A DNA stretch of 64,000 nucleotides from Paenibacillus mesophilus (GCF_005938385.1 NZ_VCRA01000024.1:1-64000), one strand, 5' to 3'. Positions 34,742 to 43,986 are shown, counted from the first letter of the stretch. The notes: a model not told the origin generated them from the sequence alone. A program made the numbers and translations.

Positions 34742-35617
34742 ATTCTTTCAGCGGCAAACAAGAAAATCGAGACGTTTGAAGGAAAGCGTTTTCCATTCAA
34801 AATGAGCATACAGCGTGATCGCTCGGTTCTTGTCTCTTCCCATTGGCATGAACATTTTGAGCTGATCAAAATTATACAAGGACCGGTGCAGTTCCAAATC
34901 GATCAACATAGCTTCACCGCCGAGACCGGAGAAATCTATTTTATCAACAGCTGTCAGATTCATTCCGTTACTTCTTCTCCCGGAATCAACTGCGCCATTC
35001 AAGGGATGGTTTTCGATATAGCGCTATTGTATTCCTTGGAAAATTTGGAAATCCGGCACTTGCTGTCCCTATTTCTCAGATCGAATAAGGTTGCCAACCG
35101 GTATGCCGACTCCCATCCGCTGTGGACGGAACTGAATGTCGAGATGGAGAAGGCTTACCTGGAATACACGCATGGGCAAGTCGGGTATGAATACAGCATT
35201 CTTTCTTGCCTGTTCAGGATCATCGTCCCCATGCTGCGGTTATATCAGCAAGAATTGACCAGTAACCCTCCTCACCAATACGCAAACCAATACATGCGGC
35301 TGAAGCCGGCGATCGACTACATGGAAGAGCATCTAGCCGATAAAGTATACATGGAAACGGTCTGCAAAAAAGTGAACATGAACCTTTATTATTTTTCGAG
35401 CCTGTTCAAAAAAGTGTTTGGCCTGCCGCCCGTTCAATATTTGATCCAGCTGCGCATCGACCACGCCAAGCGCCTGCTGCTCGACGAGGAGAGATCCATC
35501 ACCGAGATTGCCGAGCTTTGCGGGTTTTGCAACATTAATTATTTCGACAAAGTGTTTAAAGAAAAGAACGGATTTACGCCCATGGATTTTCGCAAGCGTT
35601 ATGTCCGACAAGAGTAG
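34742..35617 (+). CDS. AraC-family transcriptional regulator with probable ATT start
   Basis: The C-terminal half has the AraC domain (YMETVCKKVNMNLYYFSSLF and EIAELCGFCNINYFDKVFKE, ending NGFTPMDFRKRY). The N-terminal half has the cupin-type HWHEHFELIKIIQGPVQF. An ATG at 34802 has no ribosome site. In the same frame 60 nt upstream, an ATT is preceded by GAGGAGGT with 7-nt spacing, and no ATG, GTG or TTG occurs between it and the in-frame stop at 34721. The added residues include FEGKRFPFKMSIQRD, a normal N-terminus for such regulators, giving 291 residues. AUU starts are rare and often tied to autoregulation (infC). It is convergent with the GH30 gene. Confidence 0.85.
   Translation: MLSAANKKIETFEGKRFPFKMSIQRDRSVLVSSHWHEHFELIKIIQGPVQFQIDQHSFTAETGEIYFINSCQIHSVTSSPGINCAIQGMVFDIALLYSLENLEIRHLLSLFLRSNKVANRYADSHPLWTELNVEMEKAYLEYTHGQVGYEYSILSCLFRIIVPMLRLYQQELTSNPPHQYANQYMRLKPAIDYMEEHLADKVYMETVCKKVNMNLYYFSSLFKKVFGLPPVQYLIQLRIDHAKRLLLDEERSITEIAELCGFCNINYFDKVFKEKNGFTPMDFRKRYVRQE
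34781..34794. promoter_or_regulatory. cre-like site inside the start of the AraC gene
   Basis: GGAAAGCGTTTTCC is a near-palindrome matching the cre consensus at all but the two end positions. It lies within the coding sequence if the ATT start is used. It may simply reflect the codons. Confidence 0.3.
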
Positions 35618-35650
35618 AGCCGCAGACGAATCGCTAACGGACAACAAATA

Positions 35651-35678
35651 GGAGACTGCCGGATAATGGGCAGTCTCC
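35651..35678. terminator. Bidirectional terminator
   Basis: GGAGACTGCC and GGCAGTCTCC pair around a short loop, between convergent stops at 35617 and 35702. A-rich sequence on its left gives a U-tail for the minus-strand gene. Confidence 0.75.
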
Positions 35679-35701
35679 TTCTCGTATCGCACCGTCGCTG
35701 T

Positions 35702-38539
35702 CTACTCGACGAACGTCGTCACACTCTTCGGCGCAAGCGTGTAGGCGAAGCTGCCGCCGCCTGTCGCTAAGCTTCCGATAGCCGCAATGTTTTCCGTGTC
35801 GCTCGTCCGGAATACCGAGACCGCAGGTCCGGTCATCCCGTTGATCGTCACCGTTACCGGCTCCGTAGAGCTGTTGGCGGCAACGAGCACCGCTTTGCCG
35901 GTTGTCGTGTTTTTGGCCGCAGTCACGGTGACCTTGCTATTGCCGCTTTCCGCCTTCACGCTGTAATCCCCGGGACGGATGAACCGGCTGTACTGCCCCA
36001 TCGTATACAGCCTCTTATTGATCACATAAGTGCCGTCCAGCATCAGGTTGACCAGCGCTTCCCGCAAAGCGACGGAAGTCGGCGCGGCGGGCTTTGTGAC
36101 GAACAGCCAATACAGATACGAGCTATAGCCTTGCTCCATGGCGGCATTGATCTGATCCGCGACCTCAAGTCCCCCGTTCATCATCGAATCGTTCGGACTC
36201 GGCATGCTGTACTCCATCATGAACAACGGTTTGTGGAACGAACGCAAATCGTAATTATACGCGTCATACGTATTCCATGTATAAAAGTGGGTACCGATAT
36301 AGTCCAGCTTTTGCACCGCCGCCGGGTCCATCTGATTCAATAATTTCAACGAAGAGCCCAGATGTCCGCCTTCGGGAGCGCCCAGCCCCACATCGATTCC
36401 ATCCGCCTTGAAAGCGTCGTATACGACAGACACTACACTGCCCATCTCCTGCCCCGTATAAATGGCCGAGGCGTAGTCCATCAACGCTTCGGGCTCATTT
36501 TGGATGCTGAGCCATCGTACGTCGTATCCGTAATCTTCCTTATATGTTTTGGCCCAGGTCAACAAGTACTCGGCAAACTCGTCATAGTGCTCCGGCTTCA
36601 GATGCCCTCCGCGAACGGCGGACCCGTTGTCCTTCATCCAAGCCGGAGGACTCCATACCGAGGCGGCGAACCGCATGTCCGGATAACGGCTGACGGCTTC
36701 ATCGGCGAACCACCTCTGATGCTGATCCGTATCGAAGTCCCACACTCCCGGCGCCGGCAATATCGTGGCTTGCTGCGCATTTCCTGGTTCGGGATCATCT
36801 TTCGTAAACGGGTTCACCTCCAGTCTGACGATCGAGAGACCGGCTTGGTCATCCTCCATGCCGAACAGTTGATCGAGAAGGAACTCCCGGGTCGGCGTAT
36901 CGGCATTCATCAAATCGTGAACCGGACCATTGGCCGTTGCGCCGAATCCCCATATTTCTTGCCGAACCTCGCTCGTGTCGACCTCGATGACATTCACCTT
37001 CTTGGATTCGATCGTCACGATCTTCTCTTCCGCATCCCACGAAAAGGTCGCTTCCAGCGCATCCGCAACGAACGACGCCGGCACCATCAGCACCCCGTCT
37101 TTCATATACGGCGGAGCGTCCAAGGCGACAGCCGCGCCGTTCACTTGCGCATATGACTCGCCTGCGGCGATCACGCTCGTACTTCCATATTTCACGGCGG
37201 TCGCCGTTTGGGTCAGCTCGTTCCAGGACACATCCGCTCTCAACGTGGCAAATGTTTTGGGTAATTGCAGGAACGGGACGCCGTTTTTGACCTCGGGCTT
37301 GGCGTTCAGGTAGACGACCGGCTTACCGTCCATGACGATCTGCATCTCTTTGGGAGGTATTCTCGACGGCGGGATTTCCGTCGTAAACCCAGTTTTCACA
37401 AGTTCTACATCGTCGAAATACACATCGCCGACAACTCCGGTGTATCCGGGAAGCGATATTTGCTCGACGGCAATTCCGTACAGGGGATCGACTCCGACCG
37501 TATAGGGCAGCGTAATTTTGATCCATTCCTGATCGGTGACCAAGGTCCGGTAGTTCGCCCTGTCGTTGTAGAAGGACATGCTGCCGGTCAGGGCGCCGTC
37601 GATATCGATGACGGAAATATAGAAGGTTCCGGCTTTCACGGGACTGGCCGCGCCTGCTTTCGCATACACGGACACGTCGTACTGGGTTCCCGGGGTGACG
37701 TCAATCCCTGTGAACGCATCATTGATTTTGATCCGGTTATAGAGCTGAGTCCGTCCGCCGACATGAAGGCTTTTGCCGCCATATACACCGTGCACGACCG
37801 TATTGTCGAGAGACAAACCCCAAGTAGGCTGTCCGCCGCCGACTCCGATATTCGCCTGCTGCCAACTGGAGGCGTTATCGAACGTTATTCGCTTCGAGGT
37901 TGGCGGCGGCACTTCAACGATTTCCACATCGTCAATATTAAGGATCGGTACCGTTCCGGTCCAGCTTCCGGATGCAATCTGCTCGACGGCAATCCCATAC
38001 ACCGCACTTCCGGTCGACATGTACGGAAGCGTAAGCTTCGTCCATCCGTCCTGGCCGACCAAAAATTTATTATTCGCCGTATCGAAATAATAAGGCGGGT
38101 CCGACGGCCCTTTCGTTCCCGGATACGTAACGACGGACAGGAAGAAATATCCGTTCGTCACGCTGCTGCCCGCGCCGACCTTGGCCCACATGGAGATGTT
38201 GTAATGCTTGCCTGCCTGCATATCGAGGCCGTCGAAAGCGTACGGGATTTTCACCCGGTTATACGGCTGCGTCCGTCCGCTGATTTTGACGCTTTTCCCG
38301 GTATCGCCGCGGTAAACGGCGGAATCCAGACTGAGCACGGACGATCCGCCGCCGAGGACCAGGTTCGCCTCGGAAATATCCGAATACATGTCGAAGGTGA
38401 TGCTGACTCCCGGCATGGGCGATTCCGCATCGCCTTCCTCCGCCGCCGCAGAGACGACACCGAACGTCTGCAGCAGCAGGCATACGATCAGAATAAAGCT
38501 CATCCGGCGTCCATATTGACTGTTCCATACCCGATTCAT
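35702..38539 (-). CDS. Secreted GH30-family glycoside hydrolase with two CBM-like modules and a copper-amine-oxidase-N-like domain
   Basis: A 945-residue exported enzyme with a signal peptide (MSFILIVCLLLQTFGVVSA). Two tandem, similar CBM4/9-like jelly-roll modules (about 46-206 and 216-380) share a pattern like GRTQ.YNR.KI. A stalk domain follows (about 400-513, VYLNAKPEVKNGVPFLQLPK). The GH30 catalytic barrel (about 520-863) has the proton donor in SIQNEPEA (Glu about 681) and the nucleophile in MMEYSMP (Glu about 775). A C-terminal beta domain completes it. AAGGAG precedes the chosen ATG; an earlier in-frame start would precede a cre-like site and lacks a ribosome site. It lies 80 nt behind an orphan binding protein on the same strand. 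The GH30 subfamily (xylanase, glucanase or other) cannot be fixed by eye. Confidence 0.9.
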   Translation of the reverse strand: MNRVWNSQYGRRMSFILIVCLLLQTFGVVSAAAEEGDAESPMPGVSITFDMYSDISEANLVLGGGSSVLSLDSAVYRGDTGKSVKISGRTQPYNRVKIPYAFDGLDMQAGKHYNISMWAKVGAGSSVTNGYFFLSVVTYPGTKGPSDPPYYFDTANNKFLVGQDGWTKLTLPYMSTGSAVYGIAVEQIASGSWTGTVPILNIDDVEIVEVPPPTSKRITFDNASSWQQANIGVGGGQPTWGLSLDNTVVHGVYGGKSLHVGGRTQLYNRIKINDAFTGIDVTPGTQYDVSVYAKAGAASPVKAGTFYISVIDIDGALTGSMSFYNDRANYRTLVTDQEWIKITLPYTVGVDPLYGIAVEQISLPGYTGVVGDVYFDDVELVKTGFTTEIPPSRIPPKEMQIVMDGKPVVYLNAKPEVKNGVPFLQLPKTFATLRADVSWNELTQTATAVKYGSTSVIAAGESYAQVNGAAVALDAPPYMKDGVLMVPASFVADALEATFSWDAEEKIVTIESKKVNVIEVDTSEVRQEIWGFGATANGPVHDLMNADTPTREFLLDQLFGMEDDQAGLSIVRLEVNPFTKDDPEPGNAQQATILPAPGVWDFDTDQHQRWFADEAVSRYPDMRFAASVWSPPAWMKDNGSAVRGGHLKPEHYDEFAEYLLTWAKTYKEDYGYDVRWLSIQNEPEALMDYASAIYTGQEMGSVVSVVYDAFKADGIDVGLGAPEGGHLGSSLKLLNQMDPAAVQKLDYIGTHFYTWNTYDAYNYDLRSFHKPLFMMEYSMPSPNDSMMNGGLEVADQINAAMEQGYSSYLYWLFVTKPAAPTSVALREALVNLMLDGTYVINKRLYTMGQYSRFIRPGDYSVKAESGNSKVTVTAAKNTTTGKAVLVAANSSTEPVTVTINGMTGPAVSVFRTSDTENIAAIGSLATGGGSFAYTLAPKSVTTFVE

Positions 38540-38565
38540 TCGCGGAAGCTCCTTTCCCGAATTGG

Positions 38566-38579
38566 AGATAGCGCTTTCA
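38566..38579. promoter_or_regulatory. cre-like site before the GH30 gene
   Basis: On the minus strand TGAAAGCGCTATCT differs from the cre consensus only at the last base. It lies 26 nt before the GH30 start, between it and the upstream binding-protein gene, suggesting carbon repression of the enzyme. Confidence 0.5.
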
Positions 38580-38619
38580 TTTGTTGTGAATGCACTTGAG
38601 CTGCCAGCCTCATGGTTAC

Positions 38620-39948
38620 TTACTTCATCTTGTTCGTCTCGATCCATTGATTGATTTTTTCTTCCGCTTCTCTTAAGGCGGTGTTCAAGTCTTTGCCTTT
38701 CATATAGTCTTCGAAGCTTTTGAACGAGATATTTCGTACGTCCGAAGAATCATATGGCGAGAAAGCGGGAGCGGCCGGCGCGGTGCTTTTGAAGATGGAC
38801 TTCAGGTTTTTTCCTTGCAGAAACGGCATATCCGCTCCCAACGCTTCCTTCATCGCGGGATTTTTCAACGAGGAGAATCGGGCCGTCTTGCGCGCGCTCA
38901 GCAGCTGCACCTCGTCCGAGGTCACGACACTAAGCAATTGTGCCGCCTGCTCCTTGTATTTGCTCGTTTGGGAAATGCTGAATATTTGTGCATCGACGAA
39001 CGCATACTGGTTCGGCTTCCCTTTGTAGCTCGGATACTGAACCAAATCCCAGTTCAATCCGTTTTTCGTCGCCTCCTCCAGACCGATATTCAACAAGTTG
39101 TTGTAGGGCAGCATTGCTATATTTTGATCTTGCATAAACCAGTTCCGGGCTTGAAATGTGTTAAACTTATCCGGTTTGTTGTTCGGGATGCTCCAAATTT
39201 CTTTGGCCAGAGTGAAAACGGTCCGCCAGCCGTCCGTATTGACCGATGCCCGGTTTGTCTTAGCGTCGACAAGCGTAATCGCCAAAGGCATCGCCAGTCG
39301 GGCGATCGTATCGAAATCAAGACCCTTGTACGTAACCCCCGCGTCCACGCGAGACACTTTCTTAGCCAGTTCGATCGTATCCTCCCATGTCATGCCGTCT
39401 TGCGGATAGGAAACGCCGAACTTGTCGAAAATCGCTTTGTTGTAGTAATTGGCGTTGAAGTGCGCAAAAAAAGGCAATCCGTATACTTCTCCCTGCTCCG
39501 ACGAAGCGCCGGCAAGCATCTGCGGATCGAAGCGGCTCAAGTCCACCCCGTTCGTTTTCAGCATCGGGGTAATGTCGCCCAGCAGGCCAAGCCTCTTGTA
39601 TTTGCCGATATCGGCGATGTTCGTATAGAAAATATCCGGCGTTTGCCCCGTGGCGAGCAGTTCTTCGATCGTCGCCCCTTTCCCGTTTCGGACCGTTTCA
39701 ATGGTGATATGAGGGAATACTTTTTTCACCGGTTCCGCGATAAGCATCGTTACATCCTGATCGCTCAGCGAGCTGTTGGACAAATACAGCTTCAGCGTCG
39801 CCGGAGTCGTATTGACGGCCGGCTTCTTGGGAGCATCCGCGGTCTTGCCGTTATCGCCGCCGGCTCCCGGTTTGGTCCCCCCGCACCCGGTCACCACCGC
39901 AAACGCGGCGAGCACGAATAAAGCGGTTATCGTTTTACTTCTTCTCAT
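38620..39948 (-). CDS. Orphan extracellular solute-binding lipoprotein (440-residue paralogue family)
   Basis: A 442-residue family 1 binding protein with lipobox VVTGC (Cys22), the paralogue motif (YYNKAIFDKFGVSYPQDGMTW) and a C-terminal DLNTALREAEEKIN. AGGAGGAG lies close upstream of the chosen ATG; 27 residues of open frame before it do not look like a signal peptide. It is followed by the GH30 enzyme, so the pair may bind what the enzyme releases. Unlike the other pairs its AraC neighbour (34742) is on the far side of the enzyme gene. No permease is adjacent. Confidence 0.9.
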   Translation of the reverse strand: MRRSKTITALFVLAAFAVVTGCGGTKPGAGGDNGKTADAPKKPAVNTTPATLKLYLSNSSLSDQDVTMLIAEPVKKVFPHITIETVRNGKGATIEELLATGQTPDIFYTNIADIGKYKRLGLLGDITPMLKTNGVDLSRFDPQMLAGASSEQGEVYGLPFFAHFNANYYNKAIFDKFGVSYPQDGMTWEDTIELAKKVSRVDAGVTYKGLDFDTIARLAMPLAITLVDAKTNRASVNTDGWRTVFTLAKEIWSIPNNKPDKFNTFQARNWFMQDQNIAMLPYNNLLNIGLEEATKNGLNWDLVQYPSYKGKPNQYAFVDAQIFSISQTSKYKEQAAQLLSVVTSDEVQLLSARKTARFSSLKNPAMKEALGADMPFLQGKNLKSIFKSTAPAAPAFSPYDSSDVRNISFKSFEDYMKGKDLNTALREAEEKINQWIETNKMK

Positions 39949-40250
39949 CTGCCTCTCCTCCTGGAAAGTAATCGGTCGTGCAGCTTGCAATAAAGCGCTT
40001 TCCCCCTTGCTCCATTCAAGAGCTTGCAACCGTTTAACATTTACACTATAACAGAGAAGCTTTTCACGACTCTACGTAACTTTATTGAAAAAATTTATGT
40101 TTTTTTGTGATTGTAAGCATGTGGCGGCTGTCGCTTCATAATGTGCCAAGGGACTTATTATCCGTGCATAGCCTTGCCTAATCTAGGAAATGGTACATAT
40201 TGATGCTTGTCCCGCCGCTATAACTTCATTGCCGCAGATGGGAAGACGAT
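39949..40250. other. Divergent intergenic region, binding protein / germination operon
   Basis: 302 nt. It holds a weak cre-like palindrome (39990-40003, ATAAAGCGCTTTCC, three mismatches) 42 nt before the binding-protein start. An A/T-rich segment follows near 40075-40110. A promoter for the germination operon is expected here, probably sporulation-specific. I could not place a convincing sigma-G box pair with correct spacing. Confidence 0.5.
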
Positions 40251-41357
40251 ATGGAACAATCGAACGGAAATCGGATCGGCAAGATCACCTTCATCCAAGC
40301 GTTTATGGTCATGATGCTATTCAATGGACTGACGAGCCATGTTATCGTGAATCCGATGCTGCTGGACGCCTCGGGAAGGGATGCCTGGATCACAGTGCTG
40401 CTGACGGGCGCCTTGTATGTCCCATGGTGCGCCGTGCTTGTTTATATTATGAATAAATCGAGGGGGCAGAAGCTCCAAACGTGGCTGACCCGGCAAACGA
40501 ACGCATTCGTTGCTTGGCTGCTGCTCATACCGGTGTGCATCCAATTGTATTTGATCGGCATCATGACGATCCTGCACACGACGATATGGACCGTCTCCAA
40601 TTATTTGCCCGCGACACCGCAATATGTGCTTATAATCGCCTTGGTCGTCGTTTGCCACATTTGTGCCAAATACGGGCTCGGCACGATTGCAGTAGGAGCC
40701 GGAATTTTGCTTCCCGTAGTCGTTTGTCTCGGATATTTCGTCTCCATAGCGAATCATACCGAGAAGGACTATAATCTGCTGAGGCCTATTCTGGAGAACG
40801 GATGGAGTCCCGTAATCGACGGGTCCGTTTATGCAGGAGGGGCATTTGTCGAACTCTTTCTGCTGCTTCTGCTGCAGCATCGGCTGAAGAAGAAGGCTCG
40901 GGCATGGCAGGTCATGCTGCTCGGCCTTGTTCTCGTCTATATTACGCTCGGTCCGATTGTCGGCGCGATTACGGAGTTCGGTCCCAAGGAAGCCGCGAAG
41001 CAGATGGTATCGCCTTATGAGCAATGGCGCCTCGTGAAGCTGGGCAATTATATCGAGCACGTCGATTTCTTGTCCGTCTTCCAGTGGCTAGCCGGAGCGA
41101 GCGTGCGGATCAGCTTGGCTCAGTTTCTGCTGGCCGATATTTTGCCGTTCCGCACACCGAAGTCCCGCGGCCGTTTTATCACGATCATCACGCTGAGCTT
41201 TCTCGCGATGGCCGTTCTGATCAGCCAGTACAACACGTTTTACTTGCAGATGTTCCAGTATTATTTCCCCATTTCCTTGATCATTACGTTGATCATCACG
41301 ACCACGTGGGCCGTCCTAGCATGGTTCGCGAAACCCGCCAAGGAGGGAACGGCATGA
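40251..41357 (+). CDS. Spore germination receptor B subunit (GerAB/GerKB family permease)
   Basis: A 368-residue integral membrane protein with about ten hydrophobic segments, of the APC-fold GerAB family. These B subunits sit in the spore inner membrane and bind the germinant. GGGAAG lies 5 nt before the ATG. It is the first of three tightly overlapping genes; its stop overlaps the next start (ATGA at 41354-41357). The order B, A, C differs from the classic gerA order A, B, C. The germinant cannot be predicted. Confidence 0.93.
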   Translation: MEQSNGNRIGKITFIQAFMVMMLFNGLTSHVIVNPMLLDASGRDAWITVLLTGALYVPWCAVLVYIMNKSRGQKLQTWLTRQTNAFVAWLLLIPVCIQLYLIGIMTILHTTIWTVSNYLPATPQYVLIIALVVVCHICAKYGLGTIAVGAGILLPVVVCLGYFVSIANHTEKDYNLLRPILENGWSPVIDGSVYAGGAFVELFLLLLLQHRLKKKARAWQVMLLGLVLVYITLGPIVGAITEFGPKEAAKQMVSPYEQWRLVKLGNYIEHVDFLSVFQWLAGASVRISLAQFLLADILPFRTPKSRGRFITIITLSFLAMAVLISQYNTFYLQMFQYYFPISLIITLIITTTWAVLAWFAKPAKEGTA

Positions 41358-42838
41358 GCGACAGCAAGCATGCGAAGGCAGAGCCATGGTCGGAGCATAG
41401 GCTGCGGCAGCTGTTCGACAATTCCGCCGACGTGCAAATCCAAGCTTATCGCTTCGCCGATAACAATCCCGGCTCGTTTCTGCTCATGATATATTCCGAA
41501 GGACTGTGCGACAGCTCGCAGCTTGGCAAGATCGTCCTTCCGGAGCTGAGCCGCGCCTATGAAAAAGACGGGTTCAAGCATTTGAGCCATGGGCACGTTC
41601 ATGGCGTGCTGCCGCTTATATCGTTTGGCTCCGACGTATCCGAAGAGCAGATTATGGATGCGGTTTTTCAAGGAGATCTCGTCATCTCGTTCCAGGAAAC
41701 GAACATCCTGTACAAGCTCAACATATCCAATCGGCCGGATCGGACACCCGAGGAATCGACGACCGAAATTTCCATCAAAGGTCCGAAGGACGGCTTCGTC
41801 GAAGACTTGACGATCAATGTCGCGCTCGTCCGAAAGCGGCTCCGCACCAATACGTTATGCTGCGAAACTTCCGTTTTGGGAAGAAGAACGCGTACGAAGA
41901 TCGGGCTTCTGTACATTCGGGACATTATAGCCCCCGAAGTGCTGACGGAGGTCCGCAAACGGCTCGACAAAATCGATATAGACGGCATTTACAGCATCAG
42001 TCAACTCGAAGAAGCGCTGTCGGACATCAAATATACGCTTTTTCCGCTGCTCGATTTTACCGGACGCCCCGATTATGCTGTCACCAGTCTGCTCGCCGGA
42101 CGGTTCGTCATCATGATAGACGGCAATCCGATGGTGCTGATCGGTCCGGCGACGTTCGCGCTCATCCTGAAATCGCCCGAGGACGTTCATTTCAGCTTCC
42201 AATACGTGTCATTGACTCGTTTGATCCGTCTCGTGAGCTTCTGGCTGGCGATTCTCCTCCCCGGATTTTGGGTGGCCTTATCGGGCTTCCATCAGGATCA
42301 AATTCCGTTCCGGCTTATGGCGACCATCTCGATGGCACGCATCGGCTTGCCGCTATCCATTCAGATGGAAATGTTCCTGCTGCTGCTGCTTCTGGAAATA
42401 TTCCGGGAAGCGGGCGTCCGGCTCCCGAGCTCGATCGGACAGACGCTTACGGTCGTCGGCGGCTTCATCGTCGGGGATGCCGCGATACGTGCAGGCTTGG
42501 TCTCGCCGGCCGTAGTCGTCGTCGGCTCCATAACGGCCGTATCGACGGCGACCTTGGTCAACCAGTCGATGGGTACGATGATCAGCGTCATCCGATTGGC
42601 GATTTTCATTATTTCGTCGGTGATCGGCATGTACGGGTTCATCTTGGGCTTGATTCTGGTCGTCTACTACATGTCCAAGCTTAAATCGTTCGGAGTCCCT
42701 TATTGGTCGCCCTTGTCTCCGCCCATTTTTAAAGACATGCTCAGAAGCCATATCCGGCTTCCGTGGAGCCAGATGAAAAGCCGGCCGCATGTCCTGAATC
42801 CGATCGACCCGGACCACGAAGGAAAAGACGACCAATGA
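41354..42838 (+). CDS. Spore germination receptor A subunit (GerAA/GerKA family)
   Basis: A 494-residue protein with a large soluble N-terminal part (about 1-285) and about five membrane segments after that (SFWLAILLPGFWVALSGF, SIQMEMFLLLLLLEIF and others). It carries the family signatures DGIYSISQLEEALSD, FVIMIDGNPMVLIGPATF and RLPSSIGQTLTVVGGFIVGD. GerA-type A subunits oligomerise into a channel that releases ions on germinant binding. The ATG overlaps the upstream stop and has AGGAGGG upstream. The reading frame stays open further 5' inside the permease gene but has no coding sense there. Confidence 0.95.
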   Translation: MSDSKHAKAEPWSEHRLRQLFDNSADVQIQAYRFADNNPGSFLLMIYSEGLCDSSQLGKIVLPELSRAYEKDGFKHLSHGHVHGVLPLISFGSDVSEEQIMDAVFQGDLVISFQETNILYKLNISNRPDRTPEESTTEISIKGPKDGFVEDLTINVALVRKRLRTNTLCCETSVLGRRTRTKIGLLYIRDIIAPEVLTEVRKRLDKIDIDGIYSISQLEEALSDIKYTLFPLLDFTGRPDYAVTSLLAGRFVIMIDGNPMVLIGPATFALILKSPEDVHFSFQYVSLTRLIRLVSFWLAILLPGFWVALSGFHQDQIPFRLMATISMARIGLPLSIQMEMFLLLLLLEIFREAGVRLPSSIGQTLTVVGGFIVGDAAIRAGLVSPAVVVVGSITAVSTATLVNQSMGTMISVIRLAIFIISSVIGMYGFILGLILVVYYMSKLKSFGVPYWSPLSPPIFKDMLRSHIRLPWSQMKSRPHVLNPIDPDHEGKDDQ

Positions 42839-43986
42839 AGAGAGCGGGAGTCCTGCTGTTCATTTGCGTGCTCCTTCTCTTGCCGGCCGGTTGCTGGAAT
42901 TCCAAAGATATTCAAAATATGGCCTATGTGACCGCGATCGGACTCGATTACGAGAACGAACATTATATAACCTACATCCAGGTGCTCAATTTTTCCAACG
43001 TAGCCAAAAGCGAATCGGCACAGGTGGGCAAAAATATTCCGGTATGGATCGGCAGAGGGGAAGGCGTGACCGTTACCGAATCGCTCAACTCCATCTACTC
43101 GACCTCGCAATTGCGCGTCTTCTGGGGACATGTAAAGTCGATCGTGTGCACCGAAACGTTTTTGAAAAACGGCCAACGGGTCAAGGAAGCCTACGATATG
43201 CTGAACCGTTACCGCGAAATCCGGTATAACGTCCTGATGTATGGCACGAAGGAGTCGCTGCGCGATATTTTCACCCAGAAATCGCTCCTGAATTTGTCCC
43301 CGCTGGACACGATCATGGATACGCCGTCGCAAATTTATTCGCAGCGCTCTTACATCGTGCCGGTATACGGCTACAAAATTATTGCGCAGTTCAACGAACC
43401 GGCCCAATCCGCGATGCTACCTTCCATCTCCATCGACAAGAAATCGTGGACCGAGGATAAGAAGGCGAAGCCGATGTTCAAAATCGACGGCTCCTATTAC
43501 TTTCACGCTTCTTCATTGATCGGATGGCTTTCCGAAGGAGACCTTCAAGGCTACCGCTGGCTGCAGAAAAAACTGGAGCGCTCCCCGATCCATATTCCGG
43601 ATAACAGCGCCCCGGACGCGGCGATCGTCTTGATCAAGCCTAAGCCCCGGATTCATCCCGTTGTCCGGGACGGCAAAGTAACTTTCAACATAAGCTTGCG
43701 TATCAAGGCTTACGTGGACGAGCTTACGAGGAATATTCCGAAAGCGGAAATAGAGGAAATGTCGGCCAAAGTCATAAGCGACCAAATCCGCGCCACTTTC
43801 CTTAATGGGCTGGAAATCAAGGTGGATGTGCTGCAGTTGGGAGAATGCCTGTACCGGAAATATCCGAAAGTGTGGCACGATATGCATTCGACCGGGGAAT
43901 TTATATTGAACGAATCGTCTTTGGACCGCATCGATGTGAAAGTGAATTTGCTGCATACCGGCAAGTACAAAGGAAGAATCGATTGA
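42835..43986 (+). CDS. Spore germination receptor C lipoprotein (Ger(x)C family)
   Basis: A 383-residue lipoprotein with lipobox PAGC (Cys20) followed by WNSKDIQNM, the usual WDxxEIxxL-type opening of GerC proteins, then the N-terminal GerC domain. The C-terminal part (SLDRIDVKVNLLHTGKYKGRI) is typical. The chosen ATG overlaps the stop of the A subunit (ATGA at 42835-42838), so all three receptor genes are coupled. C subunits sit on the outer face of the spore inner membrane and are needed for receptor function. Confidence 0.94.
   Translation: MKRAGVLLFICVLLLLPAGCWNSKDIQNMAYVTAIGLDYENEHYITYIQVLNFSNVAKSESAQVGKNIPVWIGRGEGVTVTESLNSIYSTSQLRVFWGHVKSIVCTETFLKNGQRVKEAYDMLNRYREIRYNVLMYGTKESLRDIFTQKSLLNLSPLDTIMDTPSQIYSQRSYIVPVYGYKIIAQFNEPAQSAMLPSISIDKKSWTEDKKAKPMFKIDGSYYFHASSLIGWLSEGDLQGYRWLQKKLERSPIHIPDNSAPDAAIVLIKPKPRIHPVVRDGKVTFNISLRIKAYVDELTRNIPKAEIEEMSAKVISDQIRATFLNGLEIKVDVLQLGECLYRKYPKVWHDMHSTGEFILNESSLDRIDVKVNLLHTGKYKGRID

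Noticed and set aside
40140..40230. Possible sigma-G promoter for the germination operon
   Set aside because: GCATA and CATATTGA can be picked out, but the spacing (about 25 nt) is far from the 17-18 nt expected.
42763..42834. Earlier start for the GerC lipoprotein
   Set aside because: It would place 24 charged residues before a perfect lipoprotein signal. The ATG at 42835 overlaps the upstream stop as expected for coupling.
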